DNA from: Pseudomonadota bacterium | GTDB lineage: Bacteria; Pseudomonadota; Gammaproteobacteria; Steroidobacterales; Woeseiaceae | Direction of reading: 5' to 3' | NCBI GenBank assembly: GCA_022563255.1 | Contig: JADFNS010000007.1 | Coordinates: forward strand, 1 to 64,000 | DNA: 64,000 nucleotides | In this document: piece by piece, positions 36,112-45,080 of the stretch | Layout of the letters: each line of letters starts with the position of its first letter | Numbering within the stretch: position 1 is the stretch's first letter | Made by a program: the position numbers and the translations under genes | Notes under the pieces: model-generated | Seen by the model: only the letters and a program-made list of their open reading frames with translations | Databases searched by the model: none | What the model was told of the DNA's origin: nothing

Positions 36112-38342
36112 GCTTTTTCCCTCCTTTTTTCAGCGCGTCCCGGCGCCCTTGCAATCATCAACTCTCTCGCCGCCTCATTGAGCGGCAAGCGGATGCTGAT
36201 CATTGCGCCTCCATCGCTTCGGTTTTTCGCGCGGATAGAGCCGATATGCTCCTCCACGAGTTTCTTGACAATGGCAAGACCAAGACCCGTGCCTTTGGGC
36301 TTCGTCGTCACGTACGGGTCGAATATCTGGCTCATCGAACCGGCCTTGAATCCGGGGCCGTTGTCCTCAACCCGGATCTGTGCAATTGCGATTTCATCAA
36401 TCTCGGCAACACCGACCTGCACGTCAATGCGCCCATCATTGCTGCCCTCAAGCGCTTCCACGGCGTTGCGAATAAGATTGTGAAGTATTTGACGCACACG
36501 ACCCATGTCAGCCTCGACAAGCGGCATCGTCGGATCAGACGTCAGAACGATCTCAACATTACTTTCCTGCGCACGATACAAATCCACGATCTCGTGCGCG
36601 AGCTTGCCCAGATCGAAAAGACCGATGTCCATGTCAGGCGCACGCGCGTAATCGCTGAACGCGTTCACCATTTCCTTCATCGCTTCGACCTGTTGCACGA
36701 TCGTGTGAGTAGCGCGGTCAAGTACCTGCGCTTCCTCCTCGTCCATCGTGCCCAGATACTTCCGGCGTATGCGTTCGGCGGACAGCTGGATCGGTGTGAG
36801 CGGATTTTTGATCTCATGCGCGAGCCGGCGTGCGACCTCGCCCCAGGCCGCGTCTCGTTGTGCCTGCAATAACGCAGTAATGTCGTCGAATACAATAACG
36901 TAGCCGGCCGCATGATCTTCGTCGCCGGGCAAAGTCGTGCAGGCACAACTCAATACGCGTCTGCCTAACTCTCCGCGCAGGACAATTTGCTCTCGCCATT
37001 CTGTTTCGCCGGCATCGAGGTGCACGCATGCGACGTCCACAAATTGTTCCAGCAGTGGCATGTCCTTTGCGACGTCACGGAGCAACTCGCCAACGCGATT
37101 CTCAAGATCCACGCCGAGAATCGACCCGGACGCCTGATTTGCGGTGCGGATCTTCAGGTCCGAATCAAGCGCAAGCACTCCTGTCGACAAGCGCGCCAGT
37201 ATGACTTCGAGGTTCGTGCGTTCGGCCTCTACGAGCGCCTGACTCAGGCTCGCTTCACGCCTGGCGGTCGCCAGCCGTTGTGTCATGTCATTGAACGAAC
37301 TGACCAGAAAACCGATCTCGTCACGGCCCGGCGTTGGCAGGCGCGTATCGAAATCGCCCATCGCAACGGCGCGTGTTCCGGCAACGAGGTCCTGGATCGG
37401 AGCGACGAGCCGACGTGACAATACGAACGCGCCATAAATGGCGGCCAGCAAACTGAGCAGCAAGACGAAGGCGAGCGTCAGCGTCAGCAAGTCCTTCAGG
37501 TCTTCGCGAAAAAACATGAGCTGCTGATACTCGGAGTACGAATTTTCGACGCTGTTGATCATTTTTCCGAGTCGCTCCGCGATCGGATAATGCGCCAGCA
37601 CAACACGCGTCTCTTGTCCGCGGGAGCCGATGTACTTGAAGGCAACGGCTGTGCGGATTTCGACATTGCCATTATGCAACGATTCAAGGCTGACGAAAGG
37701 TCGGTTCTGCCGCATCTGCAGCGCCACTTCCTCAGTCAGCGGTTTTGGCAAAACGGCCACCGCGCCGTCGGAGCTGGTCGCGATTATGGTGTTATTGGTT
37801 CCATACAGCGTCATTTCGCTTGCGCCGCTTTCGCGGCGCATCATCCGGAGCTCGAACACCACCCGGCTGTCGGACACGAGCGCCAGTCGTTGCGCCACTC
37901 GCGTCGTTGCGTAGAGATTTTCACGTTTTCGAAACTCTATTGCTGCTCGGCTTAGTGTCAACGCATTTTCGAGCCCTTCTTCGATCTGCACGTTAAACCA
38001 GCTGTCGATACCGCGGTTGATGAATTGAATCGAAAAGTAGAAAACAACGATCAATGGCAGCACGGCCAGGCCGACAAACATCCCCACCATGCGCGCCTTT
38101 AGTTTGGTTCCGGGAACATTGGCGCGATAGTCGCGCAGTAGTCGCCACAGGTTGCCAACCAGCATCCCGATCAGCAGGAAGCCGCCCGCAATGTTGATCG
38201 CCAGTATGATGCCCTGCAAGCGATCGAAGTCATCAGACTTTTGTACGGTTTGAGTCAACAGAAACAGAGCAACAAGCGCCAGTGTGACGCCGGCCACGCC
38301 CATTAAGGAATAAAAAGCGCGTTTTAGCGTTCTAGCGACCAT
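36108..38342 (-). CDS. ntrY: NtrY-type sensor histidine kinase
   Basis: A 744-residue membrane kinase. Three hydrophobic segments lie near 10-30, 45-65 and 88-110, a long extracytoplasmic domain follows, then another helix near 290-312 ([24 protein letters not shown]) and HAMP ([17 protein letters not shown]). A PAS domain ([23 protein letters not shown]) precedes the His domain with [24 protein letters not shown] (His near 509) and the HATPase ([36 protein letters not shown]). All catalytic motifs are present. NtrY kinases respond to nitrogen or redox state in other bacteria; the signal here is unknown. Confidence 0.93.
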   Translation of the reverse strand: MVARTLKRAFYSLMGVAGVTLALVALFLLTQTVQKSDDFDRLQGIILAINIAGGFLLIGMLVGNLWRLLRDYRANVPGTKLKARMVGMFVGLAVLPLIVVFYFSIQFINRGIDSWFNVQIEEGLENALTLSRAAIEFRKRENLYATTRVAQRLALVSDSRVVFELRMMRRESGASEMTLYGTNNTIIATSSDGAVAVLPKPLTEEVALQMRQNRPFVSLESLHNGNVEIRTAVAFKYIGSRGQETRVVLAHYPIAERLGKMINSVENSYSEYQQLMFFREDLKDLLTLTLAFVLLLSLLAAIYGAFVLSRRLVAPIQDLVAGTRAVAMGDFDTRLPTPGRDEIGFLVSSFNDMTQRLATARREASLSQALVEAERTNLEVILARLSTGVLALDSDLKIRTANQASGSILGVDLENRVGELLRDVAKDMPLLEQFVDVACVHLDAGETEWREQIVLRGELGRRVLSCACTTLPGDEDHAAGYVIVFDDITALLQAQRDAAWGEVARRLAHEIKNPLTPIQLSAERIRRKYLGTMDEEEAQVLDRATHTIVQQVEAMKEMVNAFSDYARAPDMDIGLFDLGKLAHEIVDLYRAQESNVEIVLTSDPTMPLVEADMGRVRQILHNLIRNAVEALEGSNDGRIDVQVGVAEIDEIAIAQIRVEDNGPGFKAGSMSQIFDPYVTTKPKGTGLGLAIVKKLVEEHIGSIRAKNRSDGGAMISIRLPLNEAARELMIARAPGRAEKRREKA

Positions 38343-38926
38343 TCAAACCATTCACTCTGTAACTGCCATTGACCGCGCCAGAAAAACAAAAGTCGCAATG
38401 GCGCAGGAATTTGTTGCGTATTGAGCATCGCGCGCAGACGCAGTCGGTAGGCCCGGTCCGGCGCCAGCAATGCGTCGTCAATAACGGGTAACCCCTGGAT
38501 ACGGCCGAGACTGTTCAACGCGGAGTAAAGCGTTGCGAATGAATCCTGGTCTCCGCTGTTTAAATTTCTAACGATGTAACGCTGACTGAGAGGTCTGTGC
38601 TGAAGTTCATAGCGGACGGCCAGCTCCGCCTCAACATCGTCAAAAAAGAAGCGCCGTGTGCGAATGACCTGCATCTGCATCTCGATGGTCAGAGTGACGC
38701 CGCTGTTCAACGCCGCCAGCGCCTCGCTGCTCAGCACAAGCTGCAAACGAGCATCCAGCGTATGCACACCGCCGATTTGCTGCGTGGAAGCGGAACGAAC
38801 TTCAAAATAGCCCTCACGCTCGACGATGTCCTGCGCAAAACCGGCGCTCGCCGCAAACGCCACCAGAATCGCGACAAGAACGAATTTTGGCCGGTTCAGG
38901 CGTTCCATAGTGGCTTGCAAAGACAT
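38324..38926 (-). CDS. DUF4390 exported protein
   Basis: About 200 residues if it starts at the ATG at 38926 ([15 protein letters not shown]). A signal peptide ([17 protein letters not shown]) is followed by the DUF4390 domain: [97 protein letters not shown]. The family nearly always sits between rsmB and an NtrY-like kinase, as here, and overlaps the kinase gene by 19 bases. It may help the kinase sense something in the periplasm; that is inference from linkage. Confidence 0.88.
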   Translation of the reverse strand: MSLQATMERLNRPKFVLVAILVAFAASAGFAQDIVEREGYFEVRSASTQQIGGVHTLDARLQLVLSSEALAALNSGVTLTIEMQMQVIRTRRFFFDDVEAELAVRYELQHRPLSQRYIVRNLNSGDQDSFATLYSALNSLGRIQGLPVIDDALLAPDRAYRLRLRAMLNTQQIPAPLRLLFFWRGQWQLQSEWFEWSLER

Positions 38927-38936
38927 CGCTATTTTT

Positions 38937-40262
38937 TCAGGCCTTCTTTTTTTCGAAGCACGCGTAGTAAAAACCGTCCAGATCCGCCGTTCCCGGCAAA
39001 ATCTGGTAACCACATATCCTCCTCCGCATTAGATCGCGGATGTTGTTATTTGGCAACACATCAATTTCCAGCGCATCGCCGTGATCGCCCAGAAACCGTG
39101 CCGCCACCTCTTCGTTCTCCGCCGCGATCACCGAGCACGTCGCGTACAAAAGCCTGCCGCCAGACTCCAGCAAGGGCCATAGAGCCTCCAGAATGGCGCG
39201 CTGCAATACGATCAGGCGTTCCAGGTCGCTTGATCGCCGCAGCAACTTGATATCCGGGTGGCGCCTGATGACGCCCGTCGCCGAACACGGCGCATCCAGC
39301 AGAATGCCGTCGAACAGCTTCCCATCCCACCATTCCTCTGGTTTCGATGCATCGCCGACAATAATGGTTGCATCGCGACCGATTCGGGCAAGATTCTCCG
39401 AAATACTCGCCGTGCGGGACTCGTCGAGCTCGAGGGCGACCAGCGACACGCCGTCGCCACCGAGTTCGAGCAGATGACCCGTCTTGCCGCCGGGCGCCGC
39501 GCACGCATCCAGAAGCCGGCCATGCCGCCCCTGGAGCAACCAGTGCGCAGCGATTTGCGCGGCCCCGTCTTGTACCGAGACAGCGCCATCCGCAAAACCC
39601 GGCAGCTCTGCGACTGCCAGGGGCGCTTGCAGGCGCAGCGCTCCGGGTATGCCCGCAAGCAACCCGGCATCGACATTCGCGCCTGGCAGCAATTTACGGT
39701 ACTCCGCCGCCGAGTGTCGTGAACGGTTAACGCGCAACCACATTGGCGCACGTTCATTGTTTGCCGCCAGAATCACCTGCCAGTCGTCGGGCCAGTCCTG
39801 CCTGATCCTGTCGATCAGCCACTGCGGATGATTCCACAGAGCCTGTTCGTCCCCGGAATCTTTAAACACAACGTGTCCACGCATAAATCGTCTCAGACAT
39901 GCGTTGACCAGGCCGGCGAGCATCGGCCGTCCAAGCTCCCGCGTCGCCTCGACCGTCTCGGATACGACCGCGTGATCGGGGATGCGCATTTCACCAATCT
40001 GGTAGAGACCGATCGCGAGGAGAGCATTCACCACGCGATCTCTCTTCCTGAGCGGCTTGCTGAGCAGTTGATCGACCATGCTTTGCAGCCGCCAGTGGTT
40101 TCTCAGGCTGCCGAAGCTCAGCATGCGCAGCAACGAGCGGTCGTTCGCGGCAATACGCTGCTCGTTCCTGGCGACGGCCGCATCCAGCGACTGGCCGCCG
40201 TTGACGACCGCATCGACCACTTCTGCGGCCACGGCCCTTGTTTTCGCCCCCGCGTTTTTCAT
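38937..40262 (-). CDS. rsmB: 16S rRNA m5C967 methyltransferase
   Basis: A 441-residue protein with an N-terminal NusB-like RNA-binding domain (1-140) and a C-terminal Rossmann methyltransferase. SAM binding is LLDACAAPGGKTGHLLEL; the catalytic cysteines are in LDAPCSATGVIRRHPDIK and YATCSVIAAENEEV. It methylates C967 of 16S rRNA (E. coli numbering). It lies between fmt (5-base gap) and the DUF4390 gene, a conserved order. Confidence 0.96.
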   Translation of the reverse strand: MKNAGAKTRAVAAEVVDAVVNGGQSLDAAVARNEQRIAANDRSLLRMLSFGSLRNHWRLQSMVDQLLSKPLRKRDRVVNALLAIGLYQIGEMRIPDHAVVSETVEATRELGRPMLAGLVNACLRRFMRGHVVFKDSGDEQALWNHPQWLIDRIRQDWPDDWQVILAANNERAPMWLRVNRSRHSAAEYRKLLPGANVDAGLLAGIPGALRLQAPLAVAELPGFADGAVSVQDGAAQIAAHWLLQGRHGRLLDACAAPGGKTGHLLELGGDGVSLVALELDESRTASISENLARIGRDATIIVGDASKPEEWWDGKLFDGILLDAPCSATGVIRRHPDIKLLRRSSDLERLIVLQRAILEALWPLLESGGRLLYATCSVIAAENEEVAARFLGDHGDALEIDVLPNNNIRDLMRRRICGYQILPGTADLDGFYYACFEKKKA

Positions 40263-40267
40263 TGCTG

Positions 40268-41221
40268 TCAGCCGGGCAATCGCTGATCGCGAAGATCTAT
40301 TTGCTGCATGGCTTCAAGCACCGTAGCGCGGCGCTTACCGGGCAGCTGCATCGTTTCGACACACAGACCGCCGCTGCCGCACGCGATAATCAAACCGTCG
40401 TTACTGTACTCAACGACCGTGCCGGGCGCGGCGTCGATTTCAGCAACGGGCCGTGCATTCCAGACCTTGATGCGCACCGGCTCACGCGTACCTGTACCTC
40501 CCACAAGGAAAAAGGCCCCGGGTACCGGGTTGTAGGCACGCACGTGACGATCAAGTTCGTCGGCCGGCAGCGTCCAGTCGAGCTCGGCGTCCCGCTTGTC
40601 GATCTTGGCGGCGTACGTGGCCAGCGTATCGTCCTGAGCGTCGGCCACAATCTCGCCGTCAAGTATGCCTGGCAACTTCTCGACCAGCAGCTCCCCGCCG
40701 AGCGAAGCGAGGCGATCGTGCAAATCGCCGGCATTGTCATCCCCTGCAATCGTCAACGCGCTCGCCGCAAACACCGGGCCGCAGTCCAGACCGGCCGTCA
40801 TTCCCATGAGACTGATGCCCGTCGAGTCATCATTGGCAAGAATCGCCGCCTGTATCGGCGCAGCACCACGCCAGCGTGGCAATAACGATGCGTGGACATT
40901 CAGACAACCGTGCGCAGGCATATCGAGCACGTTTTGGGGCAAGATCAATCCGTAGGCAGCGACGATAATGATGTCGGGCCGCAGCGCCTCGATCCCGGCG
41001 GCGGCGGCGGCATCGCGCAACGTCTCCGGCTGCAGCACCGGAATGCCCGCCTGCCCGGCATGAATTTTCACCGGACTCGCCGTCATGCGTCTCCCGCGAC
41101 CGGCCGGGCGATCAGGTTGCGTCAGAACGGCCACCGGCGACAAGCCAGCCGCCAGCAGCGCCACCAGCGATGCCAGTGCGAACTCCGGGGTGCCGGCGAA
41201 GACTATGCGGGGGTTCCTCAC
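40268..41221 (-). CDS. fmt: Methionyl-tRNA formyltransferase
   Basis: A 317-residue enzyme that formylates initiator Met-tRNA using 10-formyl-THF. It starts at GTG (VRNPRIVFAGTPEFALASLVA). Motifs include VLTQPDRPAGRGRRMTASPVK, the catalytic HASLLPRWRGAAPIQAAI and GMTAGLDCGPVFA, with an OB-type C-terminal tRNA-binding domain (PGTVVEYSNDGLIIACGSGGL). The longer ORF upstream runs through def in another frame and is not coding. It is 10 bases downstream of def. Confidence 0.95.
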   Translation of the reverse strand: MRNPRIVFAGTPEFALASLVALLAAGLSPVAVLTQPDRPAGRGRRMTASPVKIHAGQAGIPVLQPETLRDAAAAAGIEALRPDIIIVAAYGLILPQNVLDMPAHGCLNVHASLLPRWRGAAPIQAAILANDDSTGISLMGMTAGLDCGPVFAASALTIAGDDNAGDLHDRLASLGGELLVEKLPGILDGEIVADAQDDTLATYAAKIDKRDAELDWTLPADELDRHVRAYNPVPGAFFLVGGTGTREPVRIKVWNARPVAEIDAAPGTVVEYSNDGLIIACGSGGLCVETMQLPGKRRATVLEAMQQIDLRDQRLPG

Positions 41222-41231
41222 GACGAACTGC

Positions 41232-41747
41232 CTAGGCGACTTCTGTGGCCTGTTGACGCCGATCCTTTTCGAGCTTCCTGCGTATGCGCTGTCGCTTCGC
41301 TTCCGACAGATAATCCACGAATAACTTACCGTCGAGATGGTCGACTTCGTGCTGAATACAAACCGCCAGCAACCCAACCGCTTCCATCTCGATTTCAGTC
41401 TCATCGCGGTCGATAAAACGCACTTTGATGCGCTCGGCCCGTTCCACCGCCTCGTAATAGCCCGGCACCGACAGGCAGCCCTCATCGGTGACAATGACGC
41501 CATCCTTTTCGAGAATCTCCGGATTGATCAACACATGCGGCTCGGTATTGTCGTCCGATAGGTCGGCCACCAGCAGGCGTTTGTGCACGTCGACCTGAGT
41601 AGCAGCAAGCCCAATGCCGGGAGCCGCGTACATGGTTTCGAACATGTCGCTGATTAACGTGCGCAATTCGTCGGAAACAAACTCCACGGGAGTCGCTTTT
41701 ATCCTGAGGCGCGGATCAGGAAATTCCAGAATCTTCAGTTTTGCCAT
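41232..41747 (-). CDS. def: Peptide deformylase
   Basis: A 171-residue iron/zinc enzyme that removes the formyl group from nascent proteins. All three motifs are present: [14 protein letters not shown] (motif 1), [11 protein letters not shown] with the metal Cys (motif 2) and [17 protein letters not shown] with the two metal His and catalytic Glu (motif 3). It opens the minus-strand operon def-fmt-rsmB-DUF4390-ntrY-ntrX. Its promoter must lie in the 265-base gap shared with the LysM gene. Confidence 0.97.
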   Translation of the reverse strand: MAKLKILEFPDPRLRIKATPVEFVSDELRTLISDMFETMYAAPGIGLAATQVDVHKRLLVADLSDDNTEPHVLINPEILEKDGVIVTDEGCLSVPGYYEAVERAERIKVRFIDRDETEIEMEAVGLLAVCIQHEVDHLDGKLFVDYLSEAKRQRIRRKLEKDRRQQATEVA

Positions 41748-41807
41748 TATTTAAACATAAGCCATTCAGCGGGCTTTCGGGTCATAATCGAACCCTTGAA
41801 ACATAAT

Positions 41808-41833
41808 AATTCACACGATATTTCGCGTGAATT
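41808..41833. repeat. Inverted repeat in the def / LysM-gene divergent region
   Basis: Ten-base arms AATTCACACG and CGCGTGAATT with one mismatch, separated by ATATTT. The outer seven bases pair perfectly. There is no T-run after it on either strand, so it is more likely an operator or an AT-rich cruciform than a terminator. It lies 60 bases upstream of def and 180 bases upstream of the LysM gene. Confidence 0.55.
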
Positions 41834-41855
41834 ACCTAAAAAGAGACCTAAATGT

Positions 41856-41885
41856 TTGACTTTATTGAATAAGATGTCAGACAAT
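41856..41885 (+). promoter_or_regulatory. Weak promoter candidate for the LysM-lipoprotein gene
   Basis: TTGACT at 41856-41861, an 18-base spacer, then GACAAT at 41880-41885. It would give a leader of about 120 bases. The rest of the gap 41748-42012 shows no gene, tRNA-like fold or repeat beyond the inverted repeat at 41808. Proposed by eye. Confidence 0.3.
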
Positions 41886-42012
41886 GTCGCCGTAAAATCG
41901 CCTTTCCGGACTGTGTTTGGGGCCGGAAATGTGACGTAATTGGCAGCCTCAGCCGTACCGGAACGACATAGTATAGCAACGCCTTATTAAGCACGGGCCC
42001 GAACTCATCTGT

Positions 42013-43212
42013 ATGGAGCAACCGCGAATTATGTCTCTTAGCAAGAATTGCCTGAATATTTCCTACAGGCTGACCCTTATCACGCTGGCCACCGCTTTGG
42101 CCGGCTGCTCTTTGAACCCGTTCTCCGGCGATAGCTCCGCGGACCGGCCGGTTGTTCAGGCTGTGTCGACGACCCGGCCGGAAAGTCGATCGGACACAAT
42201 GGCGTCAAATACGCAGCCTGCGACTTACGAGCCCATGCTTGAGCGCATTAACGAACCCGTGCCGCTGGCCGAGGGCCACCCGGACGAATATGTCGTGCAG
42301 GTTGGTGACACCTTATGGGACATCTCCGCGACGTTTTTGAAGGATCCCTGGTTCTGGCCCGAAATCTGGTACGTCAATCCGGAGATCGAAAACCCTCACC
42401 TGATTTACCCGGGAGATGTTCTCGGCCTGGTTTACATCGGTGGACGAACACGCATAACGAATGTGCACGGATCCGCGTATCGCCTGTCGCCGCAGGCACG
42501 CGTAACGCCGCTGACCGAGGCCATAACCAGCATACCTTACGAAGATGTCGTCGCGTTCCTGACCTCCGGAGTCGTTCTTGAGAAATCTCAGGCCGCCGCT
42601 CTTCCGTATTTACTCGAAACTCGCGGTGAGCACATGATCGCATCGGCCGGCAACCAGGTTTATGTGCGCGGCATCACCGGCGATGCGCTAGGTACACGAT
42701 ACAACTTCGTACATGTGGGCGACCCGTTAATTGATCCCGACGACAACCGCCTGGTCGGCCATCACGGCATCATCGTCGCCGAAGGCCGGCTGCAGCGCAG
42801 TGGCGATCCTGCGACAGTCGCAATCACGAGCTCGATGCGAGAAGCAAAGATTGGTGATCGGCTGCTCCCCGCGGCAGTCGACGTACCGCTGAATTTCTTT
42901 CCGCGCGCGCCGAGCGCGACGATCGATGGCCGGATCATTTCCGTGGTCGACGGTGTAACGCAGATCGGGCAATACCAGGTCATTATCATGAACCGGGGAT
43001 CGGACGATGGCCTCACGGTCGGCGATATCCTCTCGGTCTTTCAGCCGGGCAAGGTCATCAAGGATCGCGTCCGTGGCGGTCGCGTCAAACTCCCTGACGA
43101 AAAAATCGGAACGGTGATGGTTTTCAAGACCTTCGACCGCATCAGCTACGGACTGGTTATGGAAGCGACGCATTCAATTCATATTCACGATTTCGTTCGC
43201 AACCCGACCTAG
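42013..43212 (+). CDS. LysM-domain lipoprotein
   Basis: A 399-residue protein (start at 42013 or at the ATG at 42031) with a lipoprotein signal ending TALAGC. After a Pro/Ser-rich linker comes one LysM domain, unusually aromatic: YVVQVGDTLWDISATFLKDP followed by WFWPEIWYVNPEIENPHLIYPGDVL. The remaining 240 residues form a beta-rich domain with VYVRGI, YNFVHVGDPLIDPDDN and DDGLTVGDILSVFQ. This type of LysM protein is commonly found just upstream of dprA in Gammaproteobacteria and is thought to bind peptidoglycan. A clear terminator follows. Confidence 0.9.
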   Translation: MEQPRIMSLSKNCLNISYRLTLITLATALAGCSLNPFSGDSSADRPVVQAVSTTRPESRSDTMASNTQPATYEPMLERINEPVPLAEGHPDEYVVQVGDTLWDISATFLKDPWFWPEIWYVNPEIENPHLIYPGDVLGLVYIGGRTRITNVHGSAYRLSPQARVTPLTEAITSIPYEDVVAFLTSGVVLEKSQAAALPYLLETRGEHMIASAGNQVYVRGITGDALGTRYNFVHVGDPLIDPDDNRLVGHHGIIVAEGRLQRSGDPATVAITSSMREAKIGDRLLPAAVDVPLNFFPRAPSATIDGRIISVVDGVTQIGQYQVIIMNRGSDDGLTVGDILSVFQPGKVIKDRVRGGRVKLPDEKIGTVMVFKTFDRISYGLVMEATHSIHIHDFVRNPT

Positions 43213-43242
43213 GCTCAGGTTTAACTAAAACGATTTAAGAAG

Positions 43243-43267
43243 CAGCGCCGGTCGGCGCTGTTTTTTT
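43243..43267 (+). terminator. Rho-independent terminator after the LysM-lipoprotein gene
   Basis: Stem CAGCGCC / GGCGCTG with loop GGTC, followed immediately by seven T residues (43261-43267). It lies 30 bases after the stop of the LysM gene and 28 bases before the dprA ORF, so dprA-smg should have its own promoter or rely on read-through. Confidence 0.9.
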
Positions 43268-43295
43268 GCCTGGTTTCTTCGCCTAAGAACGAGAA

Positions 43296-44453
43296 ATGCG
43301 TTATCTGCCTGTCGTCGCCGGCGGTATGATGGCTATCTCCAACACTCCGGGTGCGGCAATGAATCATCGCGCGTGGCTGAATCTGGCGCATGCGTATGTG
43401 AGCGTCGCTGAGTTACAGGCACTCAAAGAACGCTTCGGCGATGTGGCCGCGATTGTTGCGGCGAGTGCGAGCCAACTCCGCGCGGCCGGGCTACCCGACA
43501 AGAAAGCTCAGGCGATATCGATGCCCAGTGAAAAAACGCTCCGTTCCTCATTGTCGTGGCTCGACGGTGACAGCCATCACATCGTGGCGTACGGCCGCGA
43601 TGATTTTCCGGAGATGCTCACTCAATTGTCCGGCGCACCGTTGCTGTTATTCGTTAACGGCAATATCGATGTGCTGCATTTGCCGTCTCTCGCCATCGTC
43701 GGAAGTCGCAATCCAACCCGGGGCGGAGTCCGTAATGCAGTGGATTTTTCGCGACACCTTGCCAGCAGCGGCTATGCAATCGTCAGCGGACTCGCAGAGG
43801 GAATCGACACGGCGGCGCACCGTGGCGCACTCTCCGCTGGCGGCAAGACAGTGGCCTTTCTGGGCCACGGTATCGACCGTGTTTATCCCGCGCAAAATCA
43901 CGACCTGGCCCATGAAATTGCTGCAAGCGGGGCCCTCGTCACCGAGTATGCGCTCGGCGCACCCCCCGATCGCCGGCATTTTCCCGAACGCAATCGCCTG
44001 ATCAGTGGCTTGAGCCTTGGAACGCTGGTCATCGAAGCCGCCCGTCGCAGCGGTTCTTTGATTACGGCGCGCTGCGCTGCCGAACAGGGGCGGGAGGTCT
44101 TCGCTCTGCCCGGTTCCATCCATAATCCACTGGCGCGTGGCTGCCACGAATTGATTCGCCAGGGCGCGAAACTCGTTGAAACCGCCAACGACATCGGCGC
44201 CGAACTTGCGCCGCTGGCCGGCCATTTGCAGCAAACCGCAGGTAAAGTGGAGCAAGACACGGCCCCAACACCCGATGACGATAAAGACTACGTGGAACTG
44301 CGCAAACTCCTGGGCCATGACCCAATCGCCATCGACGATCTGAAGAATCAATCCGGATTGACGATTGAGCAGCTTTCCTCCATGCTTCTGATCCTGGAGC
44401 TTCATGGTGAAGTTGAATCACTGTCAGGCGGACGCTACGCACTAATTGCTTGA
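43296..44453 (+). CDS. dprA: DNA processing protein DprA
   Basis: A 385-residue protein, or 364 residues if it starts at the ATG at 43359 (MNHRAWLNLAHAYV), which fits relatives better. The Rossmann-like DprA domain has LAIVGSRNPTRGGVRNAV, IVSGLAEGIDTAAHRGALSAG, FPERNRLISGLSLGTLVIEAARRSGSLITA and a C-terminal winged helix (IDDLKNQSGLTIEQLSSMLLILELHGEVE). DprA loads RecA on incoming single-stranded DNA during transformation. It precedes smg by 21 bases. Confidence 0.94.
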   Translation: MRYLPVVAGGMMAISNTPGAAMNHRAWLNLAHAYVSVAELQALKERFGDVAAIVAASASQLRAAGLPDKKAQAISMPSEKTLRSSLSWLDGDSHHIVAYGRDDFPEMLTQLSGAPLLLFVNGNIDVLHLPSLAIVGSRNPTRGGVRNAVDFSRHLASSGYAIVSGLAEGIDTAAHRGALSAGGKTVAFLGHGIDRVYPAQNHDLAHEIAASGALVTEYALGAPPDRRHFPERNRLISGLSLGTLVIEAARRSGSLITARCAAEQGREVFALPGSIHNPLARGCHELIRQGAKLVETANDIGAELAPLAGHLQQTAGKVEQDTAPTPDDDKDYVELRKLLGHDPIAIDDLKNQSGLTIEQLSSMLLILELHGEVESLSGGRYALIA

Positions 44454-44474
44454 AGAAAAGGAGTTGCTCCAGGC

Positions 44475-44951
44475 ATGAAAGAAAACGTACTCGACGTACT
44501 AATGTACCTGTTTGAAACTTACGTCGAAACAGAAGAAGATCCCGAACCCGACCAAAACGAACTGCGCATGGAGTTGTCGCGGGCTGGCTTCGGCGATTCC
44601 GAGATCGAGCGCGCGCTCGAGTGGCTGGACGGTCTCACAGACCAACAGGAATGCCTGAATTACGGTAATCAGACCGCACACGCCACTCGCATCTTCAACG
44701 ACTTTGAGCACGAGAGACTCGACACTTTCTGCCGCGGCTACATCACTTACCTCGAGCAGGCCGGCATCCTGTCGCCACCGCAGCGCGAAATTCTGGTTGA
44801 CCGTCTGCTCGCTCTCGAATCCGAGGACATCGACGTCGAGCAGATCAAGTGGGTGGTCCTGATGGTGCTGTTCAGCCAGCCTGGCCAGGAACTCGCCTAT
44901 GCGCGCATGGAAGACCTCGTTTTCGAGGAAGGCACGGGCTCGATTCACTAG
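44475..44951 (+). CDS. smg: Smg protein (DUF494)
   Basis: A 158-residue, acidic, helical protein of the Smg family: MKENVLDVLMYLFETYVE, LRMELSRAGFGDSEIERALEWLDGL, and EDIDVEQIKWVVLMVLFSQPGQE. It is conserved next to dprA and topA in Gammaproteobacteria. The molecular role is not established. GGAG precedes the ATG at good spacing. Confidence 0.93.
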   Translation: MKENVLDVLMYLFETYVETEEDPEPDQNELRMELSRAGFGDSEIERALEWLDGLTDQQECLNYGNQTAHATRIFNDFEHERLDTFCRGYITYLEQAGILSPPQREILVDRLLALESEDIDVEQIKWVVLMVLFSQPGQELAYARMEDLVFEEGTGSIH

Positions 44952-44981
44952 GTAAATCGCCTGGACGGAAGCGCAATTTCC

Positions 44982-45010
44982 TTGACACACTGCTAACAAG
45001 CATGTAATTC
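44982..45010 (+). promoter_or_regulatory. topA promoter
   Basis: A consensus TTGACA at 44982-44987, a 17-base spacer, and TAATTC at 45005-45010 preceded by TG. The transcription start would be near 45017, about 64 bases before the topA ATG. It is the best-looking sigma-70 promoter I found in the window. Confidence 0.65.
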
Positions 45011-45040
45011 AACCGCGGCACAGTCCGCGGTTTTCTGTTT
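45011..45040 (+). terminator. Hairpin with T-rich tail just after the topA promoter
   Basis: Perfect 8-base arms AACCGCGG (45011-45018) and CCGCGGTT (45025-45032) around CACAGT, then TTCTGTTTT. It can end transcription coming from dprA-smg. Because the arms begin right after the -10 hexamer, a topA transcript starting near 45017 would contain only part of the left arm, so the hairpin probably forms only in read-through RNA. Confidence 0.6.
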
Positions 45041-45080
45041 TGCAGCCGCCGAACCTGAGAAAAAGGTCGCGAATTAGTTT

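Noticed and set aside
41222-41503. fmt ORF extended upstream through def
   Set aside because: def is conserved and complete on the same strand in another frame; the fmt family begins at the IVFAGTPEF segment, so GTG 41221 is the start.
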